From Papilionanthe hookeriana x Papilionanthe teres (lineage: Eukaryota; Streptophyta; Magnoliopsida; Asparagales; Orchidaceae), in contig CM040423.1 in NCBI GenBank assembly GCA_022702705.1, forward strand, positions 123,700,852-123,764,851: a stretch of DNA of 64,000 nucleotides, in the 5' to 3' direction. Shown piece after piece: positions 1 through 11,660 of this stretch (the stretch's first letter is position 1; each line of letters starts with the position of its first letter). Below the pieces are notes generated by a model. The model worked only from the letters and a program-made list of their open reading frames with translations. It made no database searches and was not told the DNA's origin. A program made the translations under genes and the position numbers.

Positions 1-1160
1 GTGATCTATCCTGATGGCTGCATTTAATTTTCTATAATCAATACATATACGTCATCTAGTTACTTGTCTTATAGGTATTAAATCATTATTTTCATTAGCT
101 TTAACGGTCACTCCTCATTTCTTAGGAACACAGTGAATTGGGCTTACCCAAGCACTGTCCGAAATAGGATATATAAAACCATTATCTAACCATTTTAATA
201 TTTCTTTCTTGACTACTTCTTTCATTATTGGGTTTAATCTCCTTTCGAGGATCTACTCTGGCTTATGTTCCTTATCTAAAATAATGTTGTGCATACAAAT
301 CGAAGGACTAATTCCTTTAATATCTCGCTAAAGTCCAACCAAAAGTTTTCTTATATTTTTTTAATATAGTTAACAGCTTTTGTTCTCGTGATTCATTCAA
401 TTCAACTCGATATAATAACCGGTAGGGTTGAATGGTTACCTAAATAAGCATATTTTAAATAATTAGGCGAATTTTCAATTCGAGTTCGAGGAGGTCTAAT
501 TATTGACGGAACTATATTCTTTTCAATGTTTTCAGTATTATCCAACATTTCAAATTTTTTCTGTATATAATCCAGTTTTTCATTATCTACTTCTTAAATT
601 AATTCAGTATTTTCTTTTTCCAACTTTTCTTCATAATATTCTTTAAAATGTTCATTTTGCAAATGTTCAAGTATTTCCATTCGAAAACATTCATCATCTT
701 TTTCTAAGGCAGGATATTTCATTGATTTTGCTATGTTAAAAGTTACCTTTTGATCGTTTACTCTCATAGTCAATTCTCCTTTCTGAACATAAATCATAGC
801 TTTTTCAGTGGCTAAAAATGGTCTTCCTAATATTATTGTAATTTCTTTATCTTCTTCCATATCTAGAACAATAAAATCGACCGGGAAGATAAATTTATCC
901 ACTTTTACTAACACATCTTCAATAACTCCCTTAGGATAAGTTACAGAACGATCAGCTAACTGAAGAGTTACAGAAGTATGTGAAATTTCTCCTAATTCTA
1001 ATCTCTTAAAAATTGATAGAGGCATTAAATTTATGCTTGCTCCTAAGTCACACAAAGCTTTTCCATAAAATTTTTCTCCAATAGTCGCAAGGTATAGTGA
1101 AACTACCAGATCTTTTAATTTTTCAGAAGCTTTTTCCGAATAATTGCACTACACTCTTCA
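1..1160 (-). pseudogene. Element A protease and start of reverse transcriptase (pol fragment)
   Basis: The open stretch 1055-594 encodes the retroviral-type aspartic protease. It has the motif CDLGASINLMP, the plant gypsy version of D-T/S-G-A, and a later ILGRPFLAT strand that closes the active-site fold. Below 594 the linker and the first RT block (IDYRKLNTATRKDH region in B and C) can be recognised but are broken by stops and frameshifts. The window edge cuts the gene before the catalytic Asp-Asp pair. The role in a working element would be to process the Gag-Pol polyprotein and then copy RNA to cDNA in the particle. Several breaks fall on CAG/CTG sites and may be sequence errors. Confidence 0.85.
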
Positions 1161-2901
1161 CTAAGTGCAACAGCTTTCATTATCTCGTAAATTTTCTTTT
1201 TTATTTAAAATATCTTTCATAAATTTTACATAGTTAGGCATTTGTTCTAATGCTTCTACAAAAGGAATATTTATTGTTAATTTTTTTAAAATTTCAAAGA
1301 ATTTAGCAAATTGCTTATCTTTTTTATGTTGCTTAAGTCGTTGAGGAAATGGTGGTGGTGGTTTTTCTATAGATATTTTCATAGGGATCAATGGATATTC
1401 TAAGTTTTGAACTTGTTGATCCTTTTCTTTCTCGATTTCCACGTCCTCATTTTTACTTTCTGTTTCTTTTTGAATTTTAGTTTCTAATTCTTTTCCACTT
1501 CTTAGTTGTATTGCTTTTATTTGTTCTTTTCCTTGGTCTTTAGGATTTATTTCCACATTACTAGGAAAAGTTCCAGGAATTCTATTGTTAAGCGCAGTAG
1601 TAATATGTCCGAGTTGAGTTTCAATATTTTTAATTATTGTTCCTTGATTTTGTAATTGATTACCTTGATTTTGTAACTGATTTCCTTGATTTTACAAGTG
1701 TTGACTCATACTTAATATTAATTCTTCTATAGATAACTTCTTATCTTTAAATTGAGTGTTATTAAATCCAGGTGGATAAGATGGTTTATAATTTGTATTT
1801 CCTTGATTAGATGGATTTCCTATAGAATTGTTCATCAATTGTTGATTAGCTGTATTGTTATTCCAATTAAAATTTGGATGATTCTTCCAACCAGGATTAT
1901 AATAATTTGCATAAGGATTGTTGGGTCTAATATTAATAGCATTTATAGTTTCATAAGGAGATTAAGAATCTATAATTTGTCCAGATCAGTTTTCTTCTAA
2001 TATAATAGGAGAGTAATTCATTTCAAAATGATCTAATTTCTTTGATATAGCAGCAATTTGAGAATCTAACATAGATATTGCATCATTTTCATAAATACTA
2101 GCTATCTTTTTAGGATTTATTCTTTCAGTAGGGCATTGAAAATTGTTAGTAGTCATTTCTTCGATTAACGCATAAGCTTCATCAAATGAATTTGACATTA
2201 AAGAACCTCCAAGATAGAAGATCAATGATTGATCTAAGATATCCTACTAATCCATTACAAAAAGTTTATATAATTAACCAATCTGGTAATGCATGATGTG
2301 GGCATTTCCTAAGAAGTTCTTTAAATCTCTCTCAAGCTTAATATATGGATTCTCCATCAAACTGACTAAAAGATGTTATATCATGTGTAAGTTTTGCAGT
2401 TTTCGAAGGAGGAAAATATTTGGATAGAAATTTTTGTGATAATTCTCCCCAAGTTTTAATAGATCCAGGTGCTAATGAATTTAACCACATTTTAGCCTTA
2501 TCCCTTAAAGAAAAAGGAAAAAGCTTAAGTCTAATAGCATCATTAGATACTCCTTCATATTTAAAAGTAGCACATAGTTCTAAAAAACTAGCAAGATATA
2601 AATTAGGATCTTCATTAAGTGAACCACTAAATTGATTATTCTGTACCATTTGGATAATTGCAGGTTTAAGTTCAAATGAATTAGCAGCTACATCAGGGTT
2701 TTGAATAGTAAGGTGAATTTCATCTAATGTAGGGTTAGCAAAGTCTCTTAATGGTATTTGTTGGTTTATATTTTCAATTTCTGGATTATTTGTCATTTGT
2801 GTTAAATTTATAATTTCTCTCTTTTGTTTTCTAATTCTTTTAATTGTACGCTCTAATTCTGAATCGTAAGGTATTAAATTTTCGTTTCCAAATTTACGCA
2901 T
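1161..2901 (-). pseudogene. Element A gag (capsid/nucleocapsid region)
   Basis: The start at 2901 gives MRKFGNENLIPYDSELE, as in element B. The first 187 residues contain the plant retrotransposon gag core: FELKPAIIQMVQNNQFSG, then LASFLELCATFKYEGVSNDA, MWLNSLAPGSIKTW and FLSKYFPPSKTAKL. This is the helical capsid domain (Retrotrans_gag type). Reading breaks occur near 2338 and 1986. The later part is Asn/Gln-rich, followed by a Pro-rich and Lys-rich tail (1556-1161, with EKPPPPFPQRLKQHKK). Near 2220 the sequence deviates from B and C at a run of CTG/CAG triplets. A normal Gag would assemble the cytoplasmic particle. Confidence 0.87.
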
Positions 2902-2992
2902 ACAATTTTTAAGTAATATTTAAAATAGTCTGTTACTCTAGTAATTATTTTAATAATTCTATTAATTACCATACTAATTACTTGCTTTTATT

Positions 2993-3009
2993 CCCCAGCA
3001 ACGGCACCA
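2993..3009 (-). other. Element A primer-binding site (tRNA-Asp type)
   Basis: The minus strand reads TGGTGCCGTTGCTGGGG, six bases inside the LTR. It differs slightly from TGGCGCCGTTGCCGGGG, which would pair with the 3' end of plant tRNA-Asp, the usual primer of Athila/Tat elements. Confidence 0.85.
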
Positions 3010-3015
3010 AAAACT

Positions 3016-4555
3016 TGATCCACTTTTCGATATTTATACTTACAATTATTATATGAAAATTAGCAACGGTACCAAAAACTTGATCCCGCACTGAATATAC
3101 ATATTGATGATTCTGTAATAGCTTTTATGATTTATATTGTGGATACTACGCAAGTATACGTATCGTTATCAAGTAATATAGGGCTCTAATGGAATCCTAG
3201 ATATCGATCTCACAGGGAAGTTAGCAAATTTCAAAGACAATTTAAATTAAACTTACTTACTATTCTAGTATATGGAAATTAAGAATACTTAAACTAAATT
3301 AAACTAATGCTTAAGGTTGAATATAAGATTTCAGAAAAGTATATTTCTCCTTGTTTTAGAGAATTAAGAAAATGAAGAATTAAATAAGTTTTTAATTGTA
3401 TTGTGCCAAATAGGAGCATTCCTATTCTTTACCCTTTGGTCCAGGTACAAAGAATATTGACTAGTCTTATGTTTGATTACTGAATCTGTGGCTAGGCTGG
3501 GAGGATACCGACTGTCACTTTAGAGCTCCCATGTTCCCCTCGCCTGAGGGCTAACATCTACACTTCAGCTCTCAAACAATAAGACCAAATTAAAAATTTT
3601 AGTCTGTCACACTAAAATGTCTAATTCTACGCCCGATAGTTAATATTTCTCTATTTATTTGCACCCTCCTTCCAAGGCTTTTGACTTCCCTGAATCTTGG
3701 AAGTAATCTTTACTGTAGTCGATAATTCAACAAATGTTAACAAATCAATTGGCCAGATTGAAAGTAAATTAAGATTTAAATTAAAGATTAGCACAATTTC
3801 TATTTTTATATTTTAGGTACAATTACTTTAGTTCATCATTTTACGTAATCTCAATAACAAGGAGAAAGACTAAGGAAACTACTCATAATACATGGGAAAA
3901 ATAAAGCAAATCATGGATTTCATTAAAGTTAACAAATAAATAACAAAAGTACTTATCTCAATTCATCTCCCTAAGCAGATTCTTGAAGTTCCTTTGACTC
4001 TTCCTTCCAAGACAAAGACACCAAAACAGTAAACACTCACTCAAAGACTCTTAACTTTCACACTAATGACTATAACTGACAATCTAATTGACACACAAAT
4101 GACACAAATTTGTCACTATTTATAGAAGGGGTCAAATCTCCAAAAGGTACTTAAGCAACTCTCCAAAAAGCGTCTAGGTTCATTGAATTTTTTACTCTTT
4201 TTAACTGTCTCACCGTCGGCGACTTGATCTTGCCGTCAGCAGACTTCTAGAAGATGGGCTAACCGCGCCGATCTCACTGTCGGCGGGCTCGATCTCGCCA
4301 TCAGCGAGCTCCTTATAATATATTCAAAACTTTCGGGAAAAACTCGTTGTCGGCGGCCTAAATCTCGCTGTCGGCGGGACAGTTCAATCTTCATCAAATT
4401 GAGTCTTTTTTGCTCCAAATCCGCTTCTTTTGTGTTTTTTGCTTTCAGTACTTATAAATCTTTATTCCTGCAATAAAACAAAGAAAATATATTTCTTTAA
4501 AATGCAATTTCATATAAAATTGGTATAAAATTCTTAATATATTTTCTAGTGATCA
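3016..4555 (-). repeat. 5' LTR of element A
   Basis: A 1540-bp LTR with TG and CA ends. In element orientation it starts at 4555. It holds a palindrome cluster at 4378-4210, a TATA box (TATAAATA on the minus strand, 4124-4117), the conserved hairpin block near 3410-3460, and the conserved U5 block near 3150-3215. It aligns with the LTRs of B and C along its length but with many differences. Confidence 0.88.
4210..4378 (-). repeat. Palindrome array in LTR A
   Basis: About six imperfect copies of the 13-bp palindrome TCGCCGTCGGCGA (variants TCACCGTCGGCGA, TCGCCATCAGCGA, TCGCTGTCGGCGG). The nearest copy lies 177 bp from the LTR start. Confidence 0.85.
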
Positions 4556-4913
4556 GAGATCCACCACCTGGATGTCAAGTCGGCATTCATAAATGGTGAT
4601 TTCGAAGAAGAAGTTTACGTCCCCCAACCTGAAGGATTCATTATCAAGAATGAAGAGCACAAGGTGTAAAAGCTATCCAAAGCTCTCTACGGACTACGCC
4701 AAGCACAAAGGCGTGGAACACTTGCCTTAACAAGTGGATGATGAGTCTAAGCTTTGTGAAGTGTCCTCAAAGCAGGCAATGTACACGAGGAATCATGGAA
4801 CAGAAGCACTCATCATCGGCGTATATGTTGATGATTTGATCGTAACTCGATCCAGCATTACTGGTGTTGAGACATTCAAGAAGCAAATGATGAAGGAGTT
4901 CGAGATGAGTGAT
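4556..4913 (+). pseudogene. Copia element E, reverse transcriptase fragment (left part)
   Basis: The plus-strand reading gives HHLDVKSAFINGDF, VYVPQPEGF, KLSKALYGLRQA and then YVDDLIV, the Copia RT core with its catalytic YVDD at about 4828. There is a stop inside the KV-KL segment and a frameshift near 4710, so it is dead. It is cut on the left by element A and on the right, at the codons for Met-Ser-Asp, by element B. The reading continues as LGLLSYYLGIEV at 25973. GTGAT at 4909-4913 is the target duplication of B. Confidence 0.93.
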
Positions 4914-5122
4914 TGACCCACAAATATATATTATGATATTTTAATTTGATCGCAACGAAGCCAAAAACTCGACCCCGCTATATTATATGTATAGAATTGT
5001 AATTTGTTTATGTTGTGGATGCTACGCAAGTATACGTATCGTATCAAGTAATACAGGGCTCTAGTGGAGTCCTGGTTATCGATCCCACAGGGAAAGAGAC
5101 AATTAAATAACAACTAATTTTA

Positions 5123-5155
<33 letters not shown>

Positions 5156-6490
5156 ACAGAAATTTGGAATTCTGAATTTAAGCGCAATAAAGTGAACTAA
5201 GTATTTTAATTAGATAAATTAACTAAGTAGAAAATTAATACTAATTGCAAGTGTGAAATAAAACTAATTGCTAAATAAGTCTTAACTATTCGTAAAAAGT
5301 ATATTTCCCTTGTTTTAGAAATTTAAATGATCGATGAATATAAATAGATAATGTTAAGGTATTGTGACAAATAGAGCATTCATATTCTTTACCCTTTGGT
5401 CCAGTGTAGAGAATATCGACTAATCCTATGTTTGATTACCGAATCCGCGGCTAGGCTGGGAGGATACCGACCGCCACTTCAAAGCTCCCACGTTCCCTCG
5501 CCCGAGGGCCGACATCTACACTTCAGCTCTCAAACAATAGGACCAAATTGAATATTTTAGTCCGTCACACTAAAATGCTCAATTCTACGCCCAGATGATA
5601 TTATTTCCCTATTTATTTGCACCCTCCTTTCAAGGCTTTTGAATTTCCCCGAATAACAGATGTAATCTTTACTATAGTTGATAATCAACATATTTTAACA
5701 AATCAAATGGCCATTTTGAAAAGTAAATTAAGTTTTAAGTAAAAATTATCACAATTTATTAATATATAAAAGTATCTTTATTTTAATTTCATCAAGTCAC
5801 TTAATTTCAAAAACAGGGAGAAAAACTAAATAAACTACTCAGAATGCATGGAAACTAAACTAAGCATGGATTTCATTTAAAGTTAAAAATAATAAATACA
5901 AATACTTATCCTAATTTATCCCTGCGTACTCCTCGCAGCTCCTTTCGACTCTTCCTTCCAAGACAAAGACGACTCACTAAATACTCACTAAAGACTCAAA
6001 ATAACTCACTTATAACACTTAGAACACAAAAGTAACACTAATTAACACTAAGGTAACACACAAAAGACTTAATTTCAGCTTCTATATATAGAGGTGAGCA
6101 AAGGAACAAGAGGTGTGTAAGCATCCTTTCAAAAAGTGTCCAGGTTCAATGTATCTGCACCATTTGAACTAGCTCGCCGTCGGCGACGAACTACCTCTCT
6201 GTCGACGAGGCTTCTAGAAGATCTTCAACCGTTCTAGCTCGCTGTCAGCGAGACAGTTATAAATTCTTCAGAATTTTCTTCTCGTAACCTCGCCGTCGGC
6301 GGGCTCGATCTCGCCGTCGGCGACTCAAGACAAATTGCATGATTTTGCTCCAAATTCGCTCCTTTTTATGATTTTTGCTTTTATCACATAAACTCTTCAT
6401 TCCTGCAATAAAATAAAGAGAATACCCTTCTTTAAAGTGCAATTTCATCAAAAATAGGTATGAATTTCTTAATAAAATTTTCAGCGATCA
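4914..6490 (-). repeat. 3' LTR of element B
   Basis: 1577 bp, TG...CA. It is about 46 bp shorter than the partner LTR at 24345. Part of the gap is a loss of one or two palindrome units: the segment between the copies near 6230 is missing here and present near 25700. It contains an ATT/AAT trinucleotide run near 5123-5150 and a TATA box on the minus strand near 6084-6093. Confidence 0.95.
6174..6323 (-). repeat. Palindrome array in 3' LTR of B
   Basis: Copies of TCGCCGTCGGCGA at 6174, 6311 and, with a changed last base, 6290; TCGCTGTCAGCGA at 6239; a degenerate copy near 6196. The array edge lies 167 bp from the LTR start. Confidence 0.92.
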
Positions 6491-6506
6491 AAATCCCCCA
6501 AACTTA
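6491..6506 (-). other. Polypurine tract of element B, next to the 3' LTR
   Basis: The minus strand reads GTTTGGGGGATTTT directly before the LTR's TGATCG. This is the expected plus-strand primer site for cDNA synthesis. Confidence 0.85.
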
Positions 6507-6833
6507 CTTATTACTTGTCCTCAAGTAATTTTAGTACTACATAAAAATAATGAGTTTTATAATAAGATTTTTCAATTTAAATAACTATGAATTAGATTAA
6601 TTAATATCATAATAAAGTTAAATAAAAATAATTCATGTAATTTAATTAATCTTATAGAAATAAATTATTTAGTTATCGTGTCTAAGATTTCTAGCTTACT
6701 ATTCATTTCAGGAATGACTATATTTAAAAGAATAACTACTTAAGATATTCATATGATAAGAAATTCAAGAAAATATTATTAGGTAAAATTCTAATCCATA
6801 AACATAAGTTTGGAAATATCTAAGTTTTTCCCT

Positions 6834-7031
6834 TTAGGTTAAATCAAATGAAGCCAATTTTTGATAAGGCATCTCCTCAAGCTTCTCCTCATTTTTCTTT
6901 TTTTTTCTTTTTTCTTTTTCTTTTTTTCTTTTTTCTTTTTCTTTTTTTCTTTTTCTTTTTCTTCTCTTTTTTTTTTATTGAGGATTACTGTATCTGGAGA
7001 GCCTGTTAATAATTTTGAACTTCATTTTCAT
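6834..7031 (-). CDS. Small Lys/Glu-rich ORF of element B
   Basis: 65 codons from ATG at 7031 to the stop at 6834, with one internal TAA at 6977-6975. It begins MKMKFKIINR, has a Ser-Asn-Pro motif, then about 30 codons of almost pure Lys/Arg/Glu from an AAAAAG-type purine tract, and ends EEKLEEMPYQKLASFDLT. Element G has an uninterrupted 82-codon version with the same beginning and end, and C has a frameshifted one. The frame is kept through the simple-sequence tract in B and G, which hints at coding use. No function known to me. Confidence 0.5.
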
Positions 7032-7378
7032 TTTCCTAAATTTGAAACTTAGGAATATTTCTTAGCTTATATATACTTCATAGTTTTTACTTCATTGATT
7101 TTCAATCTTTTCTTTTTCACTTGAATACTTAAGAATTTTAATTTTAGAATATAGTTTTTCTTACTAAAAATAGTTTACTATATTCTTATTCCCTTTAACC
7201 AAATATTTTATTCTATTTAATTAATTAAAGTACTAGAAATATTTCATTTAACCTTTTATAATAATTAAATAAAATAATTCATATTAAATCAAATTGAAAA
7301 ATTTGCTATAAAAATCATTTTACAATAATTTGAAAATAGAAATTGAGAACAAGTTAATAACTAAATTTGTATTTTACT

Positions 7379-7396
7379 CTCCCCCCCCCCCAAACT
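7379..7396 (-). other. Second purine-rich (PPT-like) tract of element B
   Basis: The minus strand reads AAGTTTGGGGG followed by more G and AGAG, resembling the LTR-adjacent tract but about 890 bp inside it. The same pair of tracts occurs in C and G. Confidence 0.6.
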
Positions 7397-7907
7397 TAAA
7401 TTTTTATATCTATTCTAAATAATGAAAAAGAAGGAAAGTAAATAAATCATACCTTTCAAGTTTAGGTATTTCTTTTTCTTTGAAATTTTTGCAGCTTTTT
7501 CATTTTTCATCGAACCCGTATCGTTAGTATTCTCCATATATATATAATAATTTAAAGAAAATGCAGGGATAAAATCTAAGATAAGTATTAAACACAACAA
7601 TTAAAATAACTCTACACTACACATATGAATTACTAATATATTAAAAAAAATTTAACTAACAGATTAACAATTTTAAAAACTTAAAACAATACAAAATAAA
7701 ATAAAAACATATTAAAGAAAAACTAACATCCTAATTAACACAAAAACAAATGCAATTAACTAACACAAAAACAAAATCTAACTATTACAACAATCCAAGC
7801 AAATTAATCTAACTAAATAACCAATGTCTCTAAATAAATTATTGAATATTACAAACATATACAGTCCTCAAAATAACTTACATCAAACAAATAAAATACA
7901 AAAAGTT

Positions 7908-9094
7908 CTAATCTTCAGCATCAAAGTCCCAAACTATATCATCCCCTCCTCGATCCAGAAGTCGCCGAGAAGACCGAGCAGGGTGATACCGAGTGTACTC
8001 GGGGCATTCTCGGAAAGACTACATCTAAATCTCCACTCCTATAACGACGTTCAGCCTTCATAATATGCAATCTCGTATTCCGAATGTCGCCGGAGGTATT
8101 CACTATCATAATCATGTCTCCTCTCCAAATTATCAATCCTTTCGATCAAAATGATCAAACCTTCTCCCCATGGTCTCTCCAACCGCTCAAAACTCTTCCT
8201 ATGCGAGTCAATTCATTCATCGATCTTGTAAGGTAGGGGTGGTAGGCTCGTGAGGTCCATAGCTAGTAGAGGGTATATCTCTACTGATCGAGTAAAATAA
8301 CTTCTTACTCCCGCTCTCCACCCTTCATGGGACTCATACTTCTTAATGTTAGCAGTTGTAAGTGGTTCTCATTGGTTCCACCCATTCTTCATCATCTCTA
8401 GCCTCAACTCCGGAGAGTCTAGCAGAGTGCAAAAATCAATCCAGGTGGCCAAATCCAGCTCCACTCTCATTTCGAGGAGTGGTCGGGATCTTCCGATAAA
8501 TAACTCTACCGATGTTGATGCTTCGTTATTCCGAATGCAGAATTCGAATCGTTTATCTCGTGTTACCTCACTATGGTGATATGTGGGTAACAGGTAGAAC
8601 AAATGAAGTAATGTCGGCCTTGGAGATCGCATTTAATTTGGAAAGAGGAAAATTCACTCTTTCCCGCTCGTTTCATTTTCCATACTCCGGTCCCATCAGC
8701 GAGAAAGTTAATGACTTCCTCCAGATGGTCCTTCCATCGTTCCAAAGTTTCATACTCGCTAAAGTGCGAGTCATGAACTTCATAGAACGCGTTAATTCTA
8801 AGCAGCATTAAAATCTACAAAAAACCCTCGTACCTTTACGAGTGCATCTTCACGTGCAATAAATCGGCATAAAATTCTTTCACCACTTCTACAACTGCTC
8901 TATACCGAACATAACGTAAATTTTCCCAGACTTCGTTCCTTTATAATCCGCTCTACTTCTCCTCCCGGATTTTTGAATACCCGATCCGCAATGCACTTTC
9001 TTCCTTGTATATTTTCAAAATATTTTGCTCGTGCTCGTGCGTTGATGAATCGGTTTTCGTCGAACTCTACTCGACGTTTCTATCGTGGAGCCAT
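7908..9094 (-). pseudogene. Element B ORF2, PF20167-like plant transposon protein
   Basis: The start at 9094 reads MAPR and the stop is at 7908. The N-terminal third matches ORF2 of C (RVFKNPGGEVERIIKER, then VKEFYA). The middle has LEEVINFLADGTGVWKM, and the C-terminal part has a heptad-like stretch ending in AERRYRSGDLDVVFPR. The pattern of a conserved 'V-V-K-E-F-Y-A-N-L' helix, a fold of about 170 residues and a coiled-coil tail is that of the plant 'putative transposon protein' family; the Pfam number PF20167 is from memory. Stops and frameshifts interrupt it, the first right after the fourth codon. ORF2 and ORF1 are diverged homologues in one element. Function unknown. Confidence 0.78.
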
Positions 9095-9450
9095 TCGATC
9101 AATCTGTGAAAATCATGAAAATTTTCACTAAACTTAAAAATGATCCTAAGAAGGCTTCCTACAACATTTGTAAGCAATTTAAATCAAATTCCATGGATTT
9201 CCACTGAATATTTCTTCCACATTTTGATTTTTCCCAAAATTTGCAATGTGGTGAAAATACATGGTGAAAATCAAAAATTTTTGCATAGGAGTGAAGCTCT
9301 TACCAAGAGAAGATGAAATCCGGTGTTTTTGAGTGATGAAATCATTTCAAATCCAAGATCTCTCAAGCCCTAGGTCGGTTTTTGTGAAAATTGGAGGTTG
9401 GGGATGATGAATAGTGTTTTTGACCGGTCAATTATATGTTTTTTTCCTAC

Positions 9451-9602
9451 CTCATTGTCAGCGAGATTTATCTCGCCGTCGGAGAGCTAATATTTTTCAG
9501 AACCAAAAACTTTCGGGAAAAATCCGCTGTCGGAGAGGAATTCTTCGCTGTCAGCGAGATCGATCTAGCTGTTGGAGGGATTTTTCTCGCCGTCGGCGAG
9601 AT
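9451..9602 (-). repeat. Palindrome array between ORF1 and ORF2 of B
   Basis: Five to six imperfect copies, including TCGCTGTCAGCGA near 9545 and TCGCCGTCGGCGA near 9587. The array edge lies 357 bp upstream of the ORF2 start. It is the same motif as in the LTRs. Confidence 0.9.
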
Positions 9603-9994
9603 TCCAAAAATTTTAAATTTCTGAAATTCGTCACTTATTTTCGTCCTTGATTTGTCTTATATTATATTTCTGATCACATCATTTATTAATTTAATAAGAA
9701 GATTAGCTACTTATACACAAACAAATTCACACAACACAACAAATTAACTTTAATATTGAAATCCATGGGACATACAAACTAACATAATTTTTAGACTATA
9801 ATCAAACTTCAAACTTCAATCCTTACTACTAATCAAAGATCGCAAACCAAACCACGACACACTAAATGCTGATACAAAACTATGATGCATATCTCAATTA
9901 AGTTTGAGATATTCAAATCATCACTCCAAACATAATAAAAATCTAAATCAAATCAAATAACATAAATACAAACATACTATAGAAATCTTTACTA

Positions 9995-11148
9995 CTACTC
10001 ATCAAAGTCAGAATCTTCATCTTCTCTGATATTTCCGATATGACGATGATGCACAAATAAGTTATAGAAAGGCCTGAAGGGAAATTCCGAAGCAGATTCT
10101 TTAGTGATCCAACCCTTCGTCTCGCAAATGAAGAAAGCTAGCTTCCAAGTGTCCAGAATGATCGAAGTATTCCTTCATCCTCCAGTCAATGTGATCAAAT
10201 AAATCAGATATATTGTCGATTAAATCTCTCAAATTCTGTAGTTCTTTCTCCATTTCATTAATTTTCTTCATAAGTAACTCGTTTTATCCGAAATAAGCCT
10301 TGCTATAGGATGATTCCGTGAAGCTCTATCGTAGATGAATGTAATGTCTTCATTATCGTCCAAAGTAGGGAACATATCCGTAGGATCAAGCAGCCTTCCA
10401 AGGTAACAATACCTTTTCCCAAGCTTCATAAGAAACCCGGTACCGATCGCATAATGCAAAAATAGTAGATGGGTGTCCTAGTCCGTGAACCGACCCATGC
10501 ACAATTAAACCCAATGCGTACTTAACAATTATTGATCCCACGTTAATAAGCAATCCAATTTGAATACAATAATTCAATATAAGTGCATTCTTTCGAAACC
10601 TTGTTTACCCTCATAAGTAGGTAACAATTTAGATGAGATGAAAAAGTGCCGTTGCTTCGAGACAGATTCAAAAGTGATGTAGAGAAACTAACATACCCGT
10701 CTTCACGCATCTCCCAATCTTCCGTTTCATCGCCGATATCGAAATATCTCATTCATATTATATCGAGAAGGCACAAAATTTGAATAAGTGACATACCGGG
10801 TGTTTTCTATAGAAAATAACTCATTTACTCCGGATGGAGTAAACGTTACCCATCTTCCTCGGATGTAGATATTCCCATTGTTGATCGCATATAAATTAGA
10901 GTAGAACTCTTTCACAACCGGAATAACAACAACGGACGTAGTGTAACGAATACCTCCCAATGTCGCCGTGCGATCATTTCTTCTATCTTCATAGTGAAAT
11001 TCTCTAATCCTCGATTGACAAATCCCTGTTCCTTGATAACTCATTTCTTTACCAAAACCTTGTTGAAAATCCGTTGTGCTTCCACACTCACAAATTTCCT
11101 CCGGTTAAACACTCCAGATTTAGAAGAATCTAAGAATTTGGAGGCCAT
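9995..11148 (-). pseudogene. Element B ORF1, PF20167-like plant transposon protein
   Basis: ATG at 11148 (MASKFLDSSKS), stop at 9995 after an Asp/Glu-rich tail. Readable pieces: SRIREFHYEDRRNDRTA, VVIPVVKEFYSNLYAINNGN, RGRWVTFTPSGVNELFSI, then a segment with KECTYIELLYSN, NVGSIIVKYALGLIVHGS, GLGHPSTIFALCDRY and PTDMFPTL. These match ORF1 of C and the general PF20167-like pattern. About four frameshifts separate the pieces. Near 10450 the two copies differ at clustered CAG sites, so some breaks may not be real. The gene lies 134 bp downstream of a palindrome array, as in C. Confidence 0.8.
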
Positions 11149-11281
11149 TATGGTGAATGGAATGAATTCTATTGAAGAAGGCAGACTTAGAATGGTTTAA
11201 GAATGGTTTTTCACTAAGGATTTGGTGTTGAAACCGTCCAGATCAGCATTTAAAGTATATATAACTCATTTTTATAACTTC

Positions 11282-11447
11282 CTCGCTGTCGGCGGGAGGT
11301 TTCTCGCCGTCGGCGACTTAGTTATAAAAACTGTATTTCAGGTTCTCGCTGTCGGCGGGCTCGTTTCTCGCTGTCAGCGAGCTTATAAATAAACTGAATT
11401 AGGCTCGAACCTCTCTGTCGGCGAGTATCGACCTCACCGTCGGCGAG
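11282..11447 (-). repeat. Palindrome array upstream of ORF1 of B
   Basis: Six copies of TCGCYGTCRGCGR-type palindromes (11283, 11303, 11345, 11367, 11413, 11434 approximately). The near edge lies 134 bp upstream of the ORF1 start, identical to the spacing in C. Confidence 0.92.
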
Positions 11448-11605
11448 ATTTCAAAATAATGTCTAATTTCGCTCTAAATCGAATAATTTCTTTTCTCATC
11501 ATAATGGTTCGAATATGAGATGATTCTTAAAAAAAATTGAGTAGTAAAGTTTCAATAATATAAACTAACTTTTAAAATACAATAAAAATAGATAACTAAT
11601 ATGGG

Positions 11606-11648
11606 TTGCCTCCCATAAAGCGCTTGGTTTAACGTCGTCAGCCCGACC
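11606..11648 (-). other. Conserved post-pol block of B
   Basis: The minus strand contains AAGCGCTTTATGGGAGGCAA just after the pol stop. A 'GCGCT...GGGAGGCAACCCA' block after pol is, from memory, common in Athila-type elements. It is also present at 43466 in C. Confidence 0.8.
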
Positions 11649-11660
11649 TAATTTCAATTA

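Larger units (their letters stand above)
1..4555 (-). mobile_element. Athila-like Ty3/gypsy element A (family 1), 5' part only
   Basis: Read on the minus strand this is a 5' LTR (4555 to 3016), primer-binding site, gag, protease and the beginning of reverse transcriptase, which leaves the window at position 1. Gene order and sequence match elements B and C, so I place it in the same family. The LTR is more diverged than those of B and C, which suggests an older or different subfamily. The flank at 4556 is Copia reverse transcriptase on the plus strand. Element A therefore appears inserted in the same Copia copy as element B, 353 bp away. Its other LTR and target duplication lie outside the window. 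Confidence 0.9.

Noticed and set aside
9414..9650. Arg-rich open frames (RRRR-containing) over the palindrome arrays, also at 36479-36676, 6257-6451, 25734-25928 and 48664-48946
   Set aside because: They are translations of the palindromes themselves, lie in LTR or non-coding parts, and change frame between copies.
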